Origin: Emticicia sp. CRIBPO
Lineage (GTDB): Bacteria > Bacteroidota > Bacteroidia > Cytophagales > Spirosomataceae
Reading direction: 5' to 3'
Length of the DNA: 64,000 nucleotides
Assembly (NCBI RefSeq): GCF_009905725.1
Contig: NZ_JAAAKV010000014.1
Span: forward strand, 1 to 64,000
Within the stretch, counting starts at the first letter, position 1, and each line of letters begins with the position of its first letter. The notes beneath the pieces are model-generated. The model searched no databases. It had not been told where the DNA came from and saw only the letters and a list, made by a program, of their open reading frames with translations. Positions 24,205 to 32,924 of the stretch are shown piece by piece. The position numbers and the translations under genes were made by a program.

Positions 24205-26379
24205 ATGAAAAGAAATTTTTTACTTACGAGTTTTCTTGCTCTCTTAACGCTGGTCAGTTTTGCTGGCAATAAGAAAAACTCTGGGTTATTTGTTCCGCTC
24301 ACAGCTCCTGTAATAACAAAAGCTGAACAGCCTATTGTGTCTAATGCACTTCAAAACGAAATTAAAATTGACTGGACCTTTACAGGCTCAGCAACAGGGT
24401 TTGAAATTGAAGTAACCCAGGATGCTGTTGCCAGCCCGACAGTTATTTCTGTAGTAGGTCCTGCTGTCAGAACTTACACTTTAGTAGCCACAGATCCGAC
24501 ACACCCACTCACAGTAGGTAAAGTTTATTCATTTAAAGTTAAGGCTATTGCTGCTGCTCCGGTAGACAATTCTGTGTATTCCACAGCATCTGCTAATGTT
24601 ACTTACCTTGCTCAGCTTACCAATTCTGTAGATTTGAGTATTGTTGACAATCAAGTTACATCTTCTGCTGTCGGATTGACATGGCATGATGGTAACGTTG
24701 ATGAGTCAGGTTATATTATTACAGTAATGGGAGCAGGACTGACTCCTTATGAAGTAAAGGTTCTTAAGTCTGAATCTGTAAGCGGAGCTGGAAATCAGTA
24801 TTTCAAGACTATCATTAGTCTGAATGCTAAAACTTTTTACCAGTTTCAGGTGAAACCTTTCAGAGATGCGGGTGCCGGTGAGTTTTATGGTCCTTCATCA
24901 AATATTGCAAGTAAAATTACCAAAGTTCTTCCAGCTGCCGCTCCGGTTGTTTCCTTTACCAACAACTGTCCTGCTTTCGTAGGTGTTGCCTGGACTGTTG
25001 ACAGGCAGGAAGATATCACGTCGTTTGTAGTTCAGAGATCGTATGACAACGCTGGTTTCCAGAATGTATACACTGCGAGAGCTAATGAAAACCTTACTCA
25101 CGATAATGATGTACAAGCAGGTAAAACAATGTGGTACAGGGTTATAGCTTTTAATGAGTCTTCTCCTAATGGCGTAATTTCTGCTCCTGCGAAGATCGAA
25201 GTTATCCCTTACACTGCCCCTCCTGTTCCTGAAAACGTGAGATCTGACAAGGCTTTAAAAACCACTACGTCACTTACCATTAAATGGAATAATCCTGATA
25301 CTGATGCCGGTTGTAAATCAAATACAAGACAATCAAACTATGTACTGTATAAGTTAAGTACTGAAACTGAGTATAAAGTATTCGGAATTCTTAATCCAAC
25401 TGCGAACTCGGTAGTACTTACGGGTTTGAAACCTAAAGATATTGTTGATTTCAGAGTGTTTTCGCTGAGTGACAGAGGTTTGAATTCAAATCAGGCAGGT
25501 GGTCGTGATACAACGCTTGGACCTCCGTATGCTCCATCTGGACTTTTGGCAACTTCTGGTCTTGATGCTCTTAAAAACACGGTGACTAACCTTACGTGGG
25601 AAGATAATGCAAGAGATGAGTATTTGTTTGCAGTAGAATCAAGCAGTGACAACGTTACTTTCAAAGAAATCGGAAGAAGAGCGTTCAATATTGACTTTGC
25701 GTTGGTTAAATATATTCATACTCCGGTTGAGGAGGGTGTAAGATACTACTACAGAGTGAGATCGATAAATGATTTTGGAATCTCTGATCCGTCTCCTGTA
25801 TTGTCTCATATTCCTGATTATACCATTGCTCCTGCAGCTCCATACGGTCTTAAAGCAAGACTTGTAAGCGGTAAAGTAGTTTTGACATGGTATGATGACT
25901 CATACAGAGAAGAAAACATTGTGGTGGAGAAATCTTCTGATAATGGAACTACTTATGTTTCTATTGCCACACTTGGCAGAAACATACTGACTTTCACAGA
26001 TGAAAACGTTGCAGCTAATGCGTCTTACAAATATCGTGTGAAAGCTGTTAACCCTAAAGGTTCTTCTCCTTATTCGAAAATTGCTGACCTTAAAGCCGGA
26101 GCAACGGTGTCTACAAGCAGTGTTTTAAGTAACGAATCTGTGAGCTTGTATCCAAATCCTACGGCTGATTTTGTGAACATCAAAATTCCTTCTGACCTGG
26201 TAGGTAAAACAGGTAAGGTGCTGATCCTTGACAAGAGCAACAGAGTTGTTTTGGACAAGAATTTTAACTTTGATTCAGCAGAATTGAATATCGATATCAA
26301 GAACTACACTGAAGGAGTTTATAATGTAATTATTTCAAGTGGTAATTCTAAAGTGTCTAAAAAAGTTTATAAGTATTAA
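24205..26379 (+). CDS. Fibronectin type III repeat protein with T9SS type A sorting domain
   Basis: 724 residues. Signal peptide MKRNFLLTSFLALLTLVSFAG. The body contains about six FN3-like beta-sandwich repeats (rough spans 30-130, 135-240, 240-340, 340-435, 440-545, 548-632), each with paired W/Y core positions such as TGFEIEV, YRVIAFN, YYRVRSIN and YKYRVKAVN. The last about 80 residues (SVSLYPNPTADFVNIKIP to VSKKVYKY) are a type IX secretion type A sorting domain, so the protein is exported by T9SS and displayed or released. Surface adhesion or polymer binding is a fair guess. Followed by a strong terminator. Confidence 0.88.
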   Translation: MKRNFLLTSFLALLTLVSFAGNKKNSGLFVPLTAPVITKAEQPIVSNALQNEIKIDWTFTGSATGFEIEVTQDAVASPTVISVVGPAVRTYTLVATDPTHPLTVGKVYSFKVKAIAAAPVDNSVYSTASANVTYLAQLTNSVDLSIVDNQVTSSAVGLTWHDGNVDESGYIITVMGAGLTPYEVKVLKSESVSGAGNQYFKTIISLNAKTFYQFQVKPFRDAGAGEFYGPSSNIASKITKVLPAAAPVVSFTNNCPAFVGVAWTVDRQEDITSFVVQRSYDNAGFQNVYTARANENLTHDNDVQAGKTMWYRVIAFNESSPNGVISAPAKIEVIPYTAPPVPENVRSDKALKTTTSLTIKWNNPDTDAGCKSNTRQSNYVLYKLSTETEYKVFGILNPTANSVVLTGLKPKDIVDFRVFSLSDRGLNSNQAGGRDTTLGPPYAPSGLLATSGLDALKNTVTNLTWEDNARDEYLFAVESSSDNVTFKEIGRRAFNIDFALVKYIHTPVEEGVRYYYRVRSINDFGISDPSPVLSHIPDYTIAPAAPYGLKARLVSGKVVLTWYDDSYREENIVVEKSSDNGTTYVSIATLGRNILTFTDENVAANASYKYRVKAVNPKGSSPYSKIADLKAGATVSTSSVLSNESVSLYPNPTADFVNIKIPSDLVGKTGKVLILDKSNRVVLDKNFNFDSAELNIDIKNYTEGVYNVIISSGNSKVSKKVYKY

Positions 26380-26405
26380 TCATAGTATTTAGCACTGATT
26401 CAGAG

Positions 26406-26433
26406 AGGCCCGGTATATATCGGGCCTTTTTTT
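26406..26433 (+). terminator. Intrinsic terminator after the FN3/T9SS gene
   Basis: Stem AGGCCCG/CGGGCCT (26406-26412 with 26421-26427), 8-base AT loop, then seven T. Confidence 0.9.
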
Positions 26434-26608
26434 GTGAATAATTGTCAGAGAGAGAAATGGAATCTTATTTTGGATTATTCAAATAGTTGTACCCGTATCA
26501 GCACATTATTCTATTAAAATCCGAAATGGATATATTTAATTTTAATTAGACCTTAAGATTCAATCAATTAGCCCACTCAATATTATTTTTGTTTTTTTAG
26601 CTCATACA

Positions 26609-26638
26609 TTGTGCAAAGGTTTTTTTTTGTTATTTTCG
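26609..26638 (+). promoter_or_regulatory. Promoter of SusC/SusD pair 1
   Basis: TTG (26609-26611) in CATTG, 19 bases, TATTTTCG (26631-26638), close to the Bacteroidota consensus. The second SusC gene has the same layout (CATTG, 19 bases, -7 box). The leader to the ATG is about 30 bases. The rest of the 294-base gap from 26380 holds the terminator and nothing else recognised. Confidence 0.6.
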
Positions 26639-26673
26639 CATGAATTTAATATTAACTTAAACTTAATCATTGC

Positions 26674-29600
26674 ATGAGAAAGAGTCTATTTCTAACCATG
26701 CTGTTGGTTTCTTTGACAATCCTATCCTACGGTCAAAACAAAATCAGCGGTAAGGTATCATCAGCAGACGACGGTACAGCCATTCCGGGTGTATCTGTAC
26801 AAATTAAAGGTACTTCAAAAGGAACTCAGGCCAACGCAGACGGAAATTATTCCATCGAGGCGTCTTCAGGCCAGGTCCTTGTCTTCAGTTTTGTGGGGAT
26901 GGAAACGAAGGAGGTTACAGTAGGTAACAGTTCTATCATTAATGTTTCTCTGACATCTGACCTTAAATCTTTGTCGGAGGTTGTAGTAACAGGTTACGCA
27001 ACCCAAAAGAGAACAGAATTTACAGGTGCGGCGTCGACCATCAAAGCGACTTCTATCGCTGAAAGACCTGTGCAAAGTTTCTCGCAGGGTTTAACAGGTC
27101 AGGCGGCCGGTGTAGCGATTACACAGCCTAACGGTTTGTTGAATAACCCTCCGGTTATTCGTGTGCGTGGTTTGAGTTCATTGTCTTTGAGTTCATTCCC
27201 ATTAGTAGTTATTGATGGTATTCCTGTTGCAACTGATAACATTTCAGGTAACGCGTCTACCAACAACCCTCTTGGTGACATTAACCCATCTGATATCGAA
27301 TCAATCGACGTTTTGAAAGATGCGGCATCTTCTGCGATCTACGGTTCGCGTGCTGCTGCCGGTGTTTTGTTGATTACCACCAAGCGTGGAAAGCAAGGCA
27401 AGGCGAAAGTGTCTATCGATAGCTGGGCAGGTGTAAGCAACGCCGTTCGTTTGCCGGACGTGTTGAATGCACAACAATACATGGATCACAAAAATGCGGC
27501 TATTGCCAATGCTTTATTGTTGAATCCAAATGCTGTAACTGCAGCTCAGCGTAATGACAAAAATCAATCGTTCCTTCCAAGCTACAATGCTGACGGATCA
27601 TTGGTGGATACTGACTGGTACAAAGAAGTTTATCAGACTGCGTTCTCTCAAAACCATAACCTTACAGTAACAGGTGGTACAGACAAAACCAGCTACTATT
27701 TCTCTGCCGGTTTCTCTGATCAGGATGGTTTCCTGAGAAACAACAGTTTCCAACGTAGATCAGGTAGATTTAACATGGATCATGAAGCTACAAAATGGTT
27801 GAAGTTTACTGCCAACGTAAACTACACTAATTCGACAAACAAAGCCCCTAACAGTGGTTCTAACCCGGGTGGTGCATTTTCAACTTCAGGTCTTGGACGT
27901 ATCGCGGTAGCTCAGGTTCCTAACGTTCCTGCTTATAACGAAGACGGAAGTTATAATTTGGAGAACAACACAGTAGGCCGTAAAAACAACTTGTTGCCTG
28001 CTCAGTTCCCTAACCCTGCAACTGTAAGGGATCTTGATAAAAACATTTCTGAAACCAATCGTATCATCTCTAATTTAGGTGCTGAACTTAAGTTATATGA
28101 AGGATTGACTTTCAAAACTACTTATTCTTGGGACAGAAGAAACACTGAAGATATCCGTTTCTGGAACCCTTACAGTGGTGACGGATGGTCAACTTCAGGA
28201 GATGCCTATAACAGAACAACCCGTTCTGATAACTGGAACTGGATCAATACTTTACAATACTCAAAAACATTTGCTGAAAAACACAATGTTTCATTGGTTG
28301 TAGGTTCAGATGCTCAAAAGAGAAGAACTACAAACTGGGGAGCGGAACGTCAGACTTTAGCTGACTTCTTCTTTACAGATTTCCAGGGTAACTTCGGTAC
28401 CAACCTTGCAGCTGGTAACGGTATCTCTCAAGTGGCTTATGAAGCTTATCTGGGTAGTGTAAGTTATAACTATGGCGGGAAATATTTCATCAGCGGTAAC
28501 TACAGAAGAGACGGAAACTCTGCTCTTTCTACTGACAACCGTTGGGGTAACTTCGGTGGTGTTTCTGCCGGATGGACCATCTCTGAGGAAGAATTCTTCA
28601 AAAACCTTGCTTTGGGTAATAAAATATCTTCTCTTCGTTTGAAAGCGAGCTGGGGTAAAGTAGGTAATGGTAACCTATCCAATGCATACGGTTCTTATTC
28701 TACATTTGCATCAAGCCTTTACGGTGCTGCTCCTACATTGGCTTTTAACCAGGCTGGTAACAAGGATCTTAAATGGGAAACTAGTTCACAAACCAACATT
28801 GGTTTGGATGTAAGCTTCCTGAACGATCGTATTACGCTTGAAGCTAATTACTACAATAAGGACATCGATAACATGGTTCTTAACGTTCCTCAGGCTCCTT
28901 CTAAAGGTATTCCGGGTAATACAATCCTTGCCAACGTTGGTTCAATGTATAACAGAGGATGGGAATTTGCGATAACTGCGGTGCCTATCAACAAAGGTGG
29001 GTTTACCTGGTCAACGAACATCAACTTCTCTACCAACAAGAACATGGTAACATCTCTTGTAGATGACAACACACCTATTTTGCAAACAACATCAGGACTT
29101 GAAACTACCAGTATCACTAAAGTGGGATACTCTGCTTCTCAGGTTTACGGTGTGAAAACAAACGGTGTTAACCCTCAGAACGGTAGACGTATTTTTGTAA
29201 GAAAAGATGGTAAAGAAGTACAGTACCTTCACTTAGGTGGTGCTAATGCATGGACTTTCCTTGACGGAACTCCTACTACTTCACCTTCAGGCGAAGCTGT
29301 GATTCTTGGAAACACTCTTCCTACATGGTATGGTGGATTTAACAACAATTTCAAATACAAAGGCTTTGACCTTGCTCTTAACTTTACTTACTCAGGTGGT
29401 AACTACATCTACAACGGTAGTAAAGCAGGTTTGAGAGATCAGCGTGTTTGGAACAACTCTGTAGACGTGTTGAATTCTTGGAAAAAAGTTGGAGATATCA
29501 CAGATATTCCTAGAGCTGTCTATGGTGACAACGTTTCAAACGGTTCTTCATTCCTTATTGATGCCAACCTTGAAAAAGGTGACTTCTTAAGATTGCAGAC

Positions 29601-29823
29601 CGCTACATTAGGATACCGTATCCCGGCTTCTGTTTTTGGTAAATCAGGCATCACTTCAATCAGGGTTTATACGTCAATTAACAACGCATTCCTTCTTACC
29701 AAATATACCGGTTCGGATCCTGAGATCTCAACTAACGGTGATTCTAACCTTGCTTCTGGTATTGAGCGTAACTCAATCCCTCAGGGAAGACAGTTTACTT
29801 TTGGTTTAAACCTAGGACTATAA
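26674..29823 (+). CDS. SusC/RagA-family TonB-dependent outer membrane transporter
   Basis: 1049 residues. Signal peptide (MRKSLFLTMLLVSLTILSYGQ), then a carboxypeptidase-regulatory-like domain (GKVSSADDGTAIPGVSVQIKG, residues about 24-105), the plug beginning at SEVVVTGYATQKR with the SusC hallmark VRVRGLSSLS and DIESIDVLKDAASSAIYGSRAAAGV, and a long beta-barrel ending QFTFGLNLGL. It imports large nutrients such as glycans or peptides together with the lid lipoprotein SusD encoded 6 bases downstream. No hydrolase or sensor gene is linked, so the ligand is unknown. Confidence 0.95.
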   Translation: MRKSLFLTMLLVSLTILSYGQNKISGKVSSADDGTAIPGVSVQIKGTSKGTQANADGNYSIEASSGQVLVFSFVGMETKEVTVGNSSIINVSLTSDLKSLSEVVVTGYATQKRTEFTGAASTIKATSIAERPVQSFSQGLTGQAAGVAITQPNGLLNNPPVIRVRGLSSLSLSSFPLVVIDGIPVATDNISGNASTNNPLGDINPSDIESIDVLKDAASSAIYGSRAAAGVLLITTKRGKQGKAKVSIDSWAGVSNAVRLPDVLNAQQYMDHKNAAIANALLLNPNAVTAAQRNDKNQSFLPSYNADGSLVDTDWYKEVYQTAFSQNHNLTVTGGTDKTSYYFSAGFSDQDGFLRNNSFQRRSGRFNMDHEATKWLKFTANVNYTNSTNKAPNSGSNPGGAFSTSGLGRIAVAQVPNVPAYNEDGSYNLENNTVGRKNNLLPAQFPNPATVRDLDKNISETNRIISNLGAELKLYEGLTFKTTYSWDRRNTEDIRFWNPYSGDGWSTSGDAYNRTTRSDNWNWINTLQYSKTFAEKHNVSLVVGSDAQKRRTTNWGAERQTLADFFFTDFQGNFGTNLAAGNGISQVAYEAYLGSVSYNYGGKYFISGNYRRDGNSALSTDNRWGNFGGVSAGWTISEEEFFKNLALGNKISSLRLKASWGKVGNGNLSNAYGSYSTFASSLYGAAPTLAFNQAGNKDLKWETSSQTNIGLDVSFLNDRITLEANYYNKDIDNMVLNVPQAPSKGIPGNTILANVGSMYNRGWEFAITAVPINKGGFTWSTNINFSTNKNMVTSLVDDNTPILQTTSGLETTSITKVGYSASQVYGVKTNGVNPQNGRRIFVRKDGKEVQYLHLGGANAWTFLDGTPTTSPSGEAVILGNTLPTWYGGFNNNFKYKGFDLALNFTYSGGNYIYNGSKAGLRDQRVWNNSVDVLNSWKKVGDITDIPRAVYGDNVSNGSSFLIDANLEKGDFLRLQTATLGYRIPASVFGKSGITSIRVYTSINNAFLLTKYTGSDPEISTNGDSNLASGIERNSIPQGRQFTFGLNLGL

Positions 29824-29829
29824 TTTTAA

Positions 29830-31311
29830 ATGTTTAAGATTCTTATGAAAATATTAAATAAAATAAGCAAACTAAAGATAAGTGCGTTGTCACTGGCTTT
29901 TGTGATGAGCATTTCCTCTTGTGATAAAGATTTCCTAGAGGCAGTTCCTGAGCTTGATTTGTCTGATGCAACTGTATTTGCTACACCTGCCAGGGTACTT
30001 TCTCAGGTAAACGGTTTATACTCATCAGCAAAAAATGGTAGCCTTTTCGGCGGTCGTTATCAGATTTATAACGACATCCGTGCTGAAGAATGGGTTAACC
30101 GTACTACCAACAGTGTTACAGGGTATTCTACTTACCAGGGTAACCAGGATCCGTCTGATACTTACATCGCTGCGTTCTGGAACCAGGGTTACCTGACTAT
30201 CAACAGAATCAACTTGTTCCTCGAAGGAGTTGATGCGAATGCGAGTAAAATTGATGCAACGCTTGCTGCTAACTATAAAGGTGAGGCTAAGTTTTTAAGA
30301 GCCCTTACTTACTTCTCATTGGTTCAGATCTTTGCAAAGCCTTACGTGCTTGATAACGGAGCTTCAAAAGGTTTACCTTTGAGATTGAAAGGTGAAGTGA
30401 CGAATGCTGGTAACGAATTGGCAAGAAGCACTGTAGCTGAGGTTTATGCTCAGATTCTTAAAGATCTTGATGAAGCTGAAGCTGGTTTACCTGATACGTA
30501 TTCTACGCCGCTTCTTCGTACTACAAGAGCTCACAAGAATACAGCTATCGCTTTGAAAACGAGAGTTTTGTTGGCTAAGAAGGATTACGCTAAAGTGATC
30601 GCTGAAGCTGATAAAATTGTTTCTAAAACTGCTCCTTTCACTTCTGCAAGTGTGGCTGCTGCAAGAGCACCTCATTCTTTGTCAACTGATGTGGTTTCGG
30701 TATTCAGATCGCCATACACTGCCAATGAGTCGATTTTCTCTTTCCCAATGGCTGAAACCAATGCCCCTGGTACTCAAAACCAGTTAGGTTATTATTTCAA
30801 CGCAGGTAATGTAGAGTATACTATCAATACCGGTGCAACGGGTATCTATGCTAACCCACAGTGGAGACTTGGCGATGACCGTAAAGCTAAAATGACTGTT
30901 GCTACTACTTCTGTGGCGGCTAACCCTTCGTCAACTAAGTTCAGTGGTGTTTCTCCTTATATCGATTTTGTGCCTATGATCCGTTACGCTGAAGTGTTGT
31001 TGAACCTTGCTGAAGCTGAAGCTGAAGCTGGTAGTGCCGACCGTGCACTTGCTTTGTTGAAAGCGGTTCACCTTCGTTCGGATGCTACTTATGACTTCGG
31101 TACATTGGACAAAGCGGCTTTGATCAAGGCTATTCTTACTGAAAGACGTATTGAGCTTTTTGCGGAAGGTTTCAGATCTAATGATATCCTGAGAAGAGGC
31201 GAATCTATTGTTTCTTTTGGTGCAGGTGCCACTATCAATAGCTCTGATGCAAGGTATATCTACGGTATTCCTATTACTGAGCAACAAACCAATCCGGGTA
31301 TTAATAAATAA
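29830..31311 (+). CDS. SusD/RagB-family nutrient-binding outer membrane lipoprotein
   Basis: 493 residues. Lipobox SISSC at residues 27-31 after a hydrophobic stretch; a second ATG at 29848 is an equally good start. SusD hallmarks: GEAKFLRALTYFSLVQIFAKPYV (TPR-like helices), RSTVAEVYAQILKDLDEAE, PMIRYAEVLLNLAEAEAEAG and the C-terminal ILTERRIELFAEGFRSNDILRRG. It forms the ligand-binding lid over the SusC channel encoded just upstream. It is followed by a strong terminator, so the pair is its own transcript. Confidence 0.94.
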   Translation: MFKILMKILNKISKLKISALSLAFVMSISSCDKDFLEAVPELDLSDATVFATPARVLSQVNGLYSSAKNGSLFGGRYQIYNDIRAEEWVNRTTNSVTGYSTYQGNQDPSDTYIAAFWNQGYLTINRINLFLEGVDANASKIDATLAANYKGEAKFLRALTYFSLVQIFAKPYVLDNGASKGLPLRLKGEVTNAGNELARSTVAEVYAQILKDLDEAEAGLPDTYSTPLLRTTRAHKNTAIALKTRVLLAKKDYAKVIAEADKIVSKTAPFTSASVAAARAPHSLSTDVVSVFRSPYTANESIFSFPMAETNAPGTQNQLGYYFNAGNVEYTINTGATGIYANPQWRLGDDRKAKMTVATTSVAANPSSTKFSGVSPYIDFVPMIRYAEVLLNLAEAEAEAGSADRALALLKAVHLRSDATYDFGTLDKAALIKAILTERRIELFAEGFRSNDILRRGESIVSFGAGATINSSDARYIYGIPITEQQTNPGINK

Positions 31312-31331
31312 GAAAATTAATATCTGTTAAA

Positions 31332-31369
31332 AAAATGGCTGCTTTAACTTGGTTAGGGCAGCCATTTTT
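31332..31369 (+). terminator. Intrinsic terminator after SusD 1
   Basis: Stem AAAATGGCTGC / GCAGCCATTTTT (31332-31342 with 31358-31369), with a small inner TAAC/GTTA pairing, ending in a T run. Confidence 0.88.
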
Positions 31370-31417
31370 ATTATCTTTCTATTGAATTGAAAGAGCTGGA
31401 TTGTTACTTATATTATC

Positions 31418-31888
31418 ATGAAATACAACAGAACCCAAACCGGCTGGCTTGTTATTGCCATTTTTGGATTTATTCTGATCCGGATGATTACTTCTTATGT
31501 ATTGCTGATGCAGGAAGGCAAAGGCCCTTCAGACCCACTCCTGTTTTTTATACCCTTTTTTGGATTCTGTTTTCTTAATTTTTATCAGCTCACGATTGCC
31601 GTAGATGAAAAGAAGATTTATGTTATTTATGGAATTGGACTGATCAGGATCAAAATATCTCCGGACAGGGTAAATTATGTTAAATCAACAGAGACGCCGT
31701 GGTATGCGGGGTTTGGCATAAGATTTTTGTACAGGGGAATGTTATACAATATACAGGGCCGGAAAGCAGTAGAAGTCGGTTATCAGAAAGGGGGTAAAAA
31801 TAAAGTGGTGTTCCTGGGTACAGCAGATCAGGAAGCATTGAAACGTTGTATTGAAACTACTTTTACCGGTCCGGCCGTTTATGAATAA
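31418..31888 (+). CDS. Small membrane protein with PH-like domain
   Basis: 156 residues. Two hydrophobic helices (about residues 10-32 and 40-58) are followed by a beta-rich soluble part from residue 60 (VDEKKIYVIYGIGLIRIKIS, VKSTETPWYAGFGIRFLYRG, NKVVFLGTADQEALKRCI) that resembles bacterial PH-like (YdbT/DUF304-type) domains. Function unknown. It sits alone between the two SusCD pairs on the same strand and lies 106 bases after the SusD stop, past the terminator, so it needs its own promoter, which I could not place. Confidence 0.65.
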   Translation: MKYNRTQTGWLVIAIFGFILIRMITSYVLLMQEGKGPSDPLLFFIPFFGFCFLNFYQLTIAVDEKKIYVIYGIGLIRIKISPDRVNYVKSTETPWYAGFGIRFLYRGMLYNIQGRKAVEVGYQKGGKNKVVFLGTADQEALKRCIETTFTGPAVYE

Positions 31889-32008
31889 TGGACGACGGAG
31901 ATAATTTTTAATGAGAATTTGCAATTTCTGATCAGTCTGTAAATTTTTTTTCTTTATTTTTGGATTTCCTGATTAACAGATTGTTATCTTTATGTATAAG
32001 AAAAAGCT

Positions 32009-32653
32009 ATGAACCTATTTTTTAAATCCCTGGTGGCGTTATTTTTTATCTGTCATGTTTCCTCCGGACAGATAGCCCTTTCTAATGACGGTATTGGTGG
32101 TATTCCCCTCAGCGGCCAGGCCTATATAGATGTTAAGGGATCTCCTTATCTGGAAGACGATTTCCGTAAAGGAGACGTGATTATGGCATCCGGAAGGAAA
32201 TTTGAAAATATGGATATTAAATATGACATACTTGCAAAAAAAGTCGTATTTATTGACACCAAAGACGGGGAAAGTAAATTTTTTAATGCTCCGGTTGTAT
32301 CTTTTTCTTTCAAGTTGGGTGAATTCTCCCGTTATTTCTTCAGAAGTGTGGATGGGAATTTTTACGAGTTGCTGACTAATGGGAAAGTCCCTCTATGGAA
32401 GGGCACTGCCAAATCAATCATTGAGGACAGGCCTTACGGAACTACCAAAGCTCAGAAGATAATTAATACCAATACCTATTATTATACCGGCGATGTTGCT
32501 TCACCGAAGAAAATGAAAGCAGACAAGAAGAGTATTGTCGAATTGCTTAAAGACAAGTCGGCAGAAGTGGAAGGCTTCATAAAAAAGGAAGGACTTAATC
32601 CTAAAAATGAAGAAGAGCTGGTGAAGATCTTTGCTTATTACAATAATCTGTAG
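32009..32653 (+). CDS. Exported hypothetical protein
   Basis: 214 residues with a signal peptide (MNLFFKSLVALFFICHVSSGQ). The remainder reads as a small beta-rich domain (SGQAYIDVKGSPYLEDDFRKGDVIM, KKVVFIDTKDGESKFF) followed by a charged helical tail (KADKKSIVELLKDKSAEVEG). Similar short exported proteins of unknown role are frequent in Bacteroidota. A TATTTTTG box at 31955-31962 is a possible -7 element. I can assign no function. Confidence 0.65.
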   Translation: MNLFFKSLVALFFICHVSSGQIALSNDGIGGIPLSGQAYIDVKGSPYLEDDFRKGDVIMASGRKFENMDIKYDILAKKVVFIDTKDGESKFFNAPVVSFSFKLGEFSRYFFRSVDGNFYELLTNGKVPLWKGTAKSIIEDRPYGTTKAQKIINTNTYYYTGDVASPKKMKADKKSIVELLKDKSAEVEGFIKKEGLNPKNEEELVKIFAYYNNL

Positions 32654-32857
32654 TTTGGGTTATTTTGTCAGACCTTGTATTTTAAATAAGCATGCTTCTG
32701 GTGAATAATAGTTATTGTGATTATATTTATGTGAAGTTTTTAATTGGCTTTGACTTTCAGGATTTGTGAATTTTAAGGAATGGAGTTTGCTTTTTAAAGA
32801 TAAATGTTGTGATTTTTATCAAAAGATGAATTTTATCCTTTAATTTTTGGAACTCCA

Positions 32858-32887
32858 TTGGTTTTTTTGTCAATTACGTTAAATTTA
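32858..32887 (+). promoter_or_regulatory. Promoter of SusC/SusD pair 2
   Basis: TTG (32858-32860) in CATTG, 19 bases, TAAATTTA followed by CG (32880-32887). Same architecture as the pair 1 promoter, and both leaders contain TATTAACyTAAA. The rest of the 271-base gap from 32654 shows nothing else recognised. Confidence 0.6.
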
Positions 32888-32924
32888 CGCTTTATCAATT
32901 TTTATTAACCTAAATATTTTGTGC

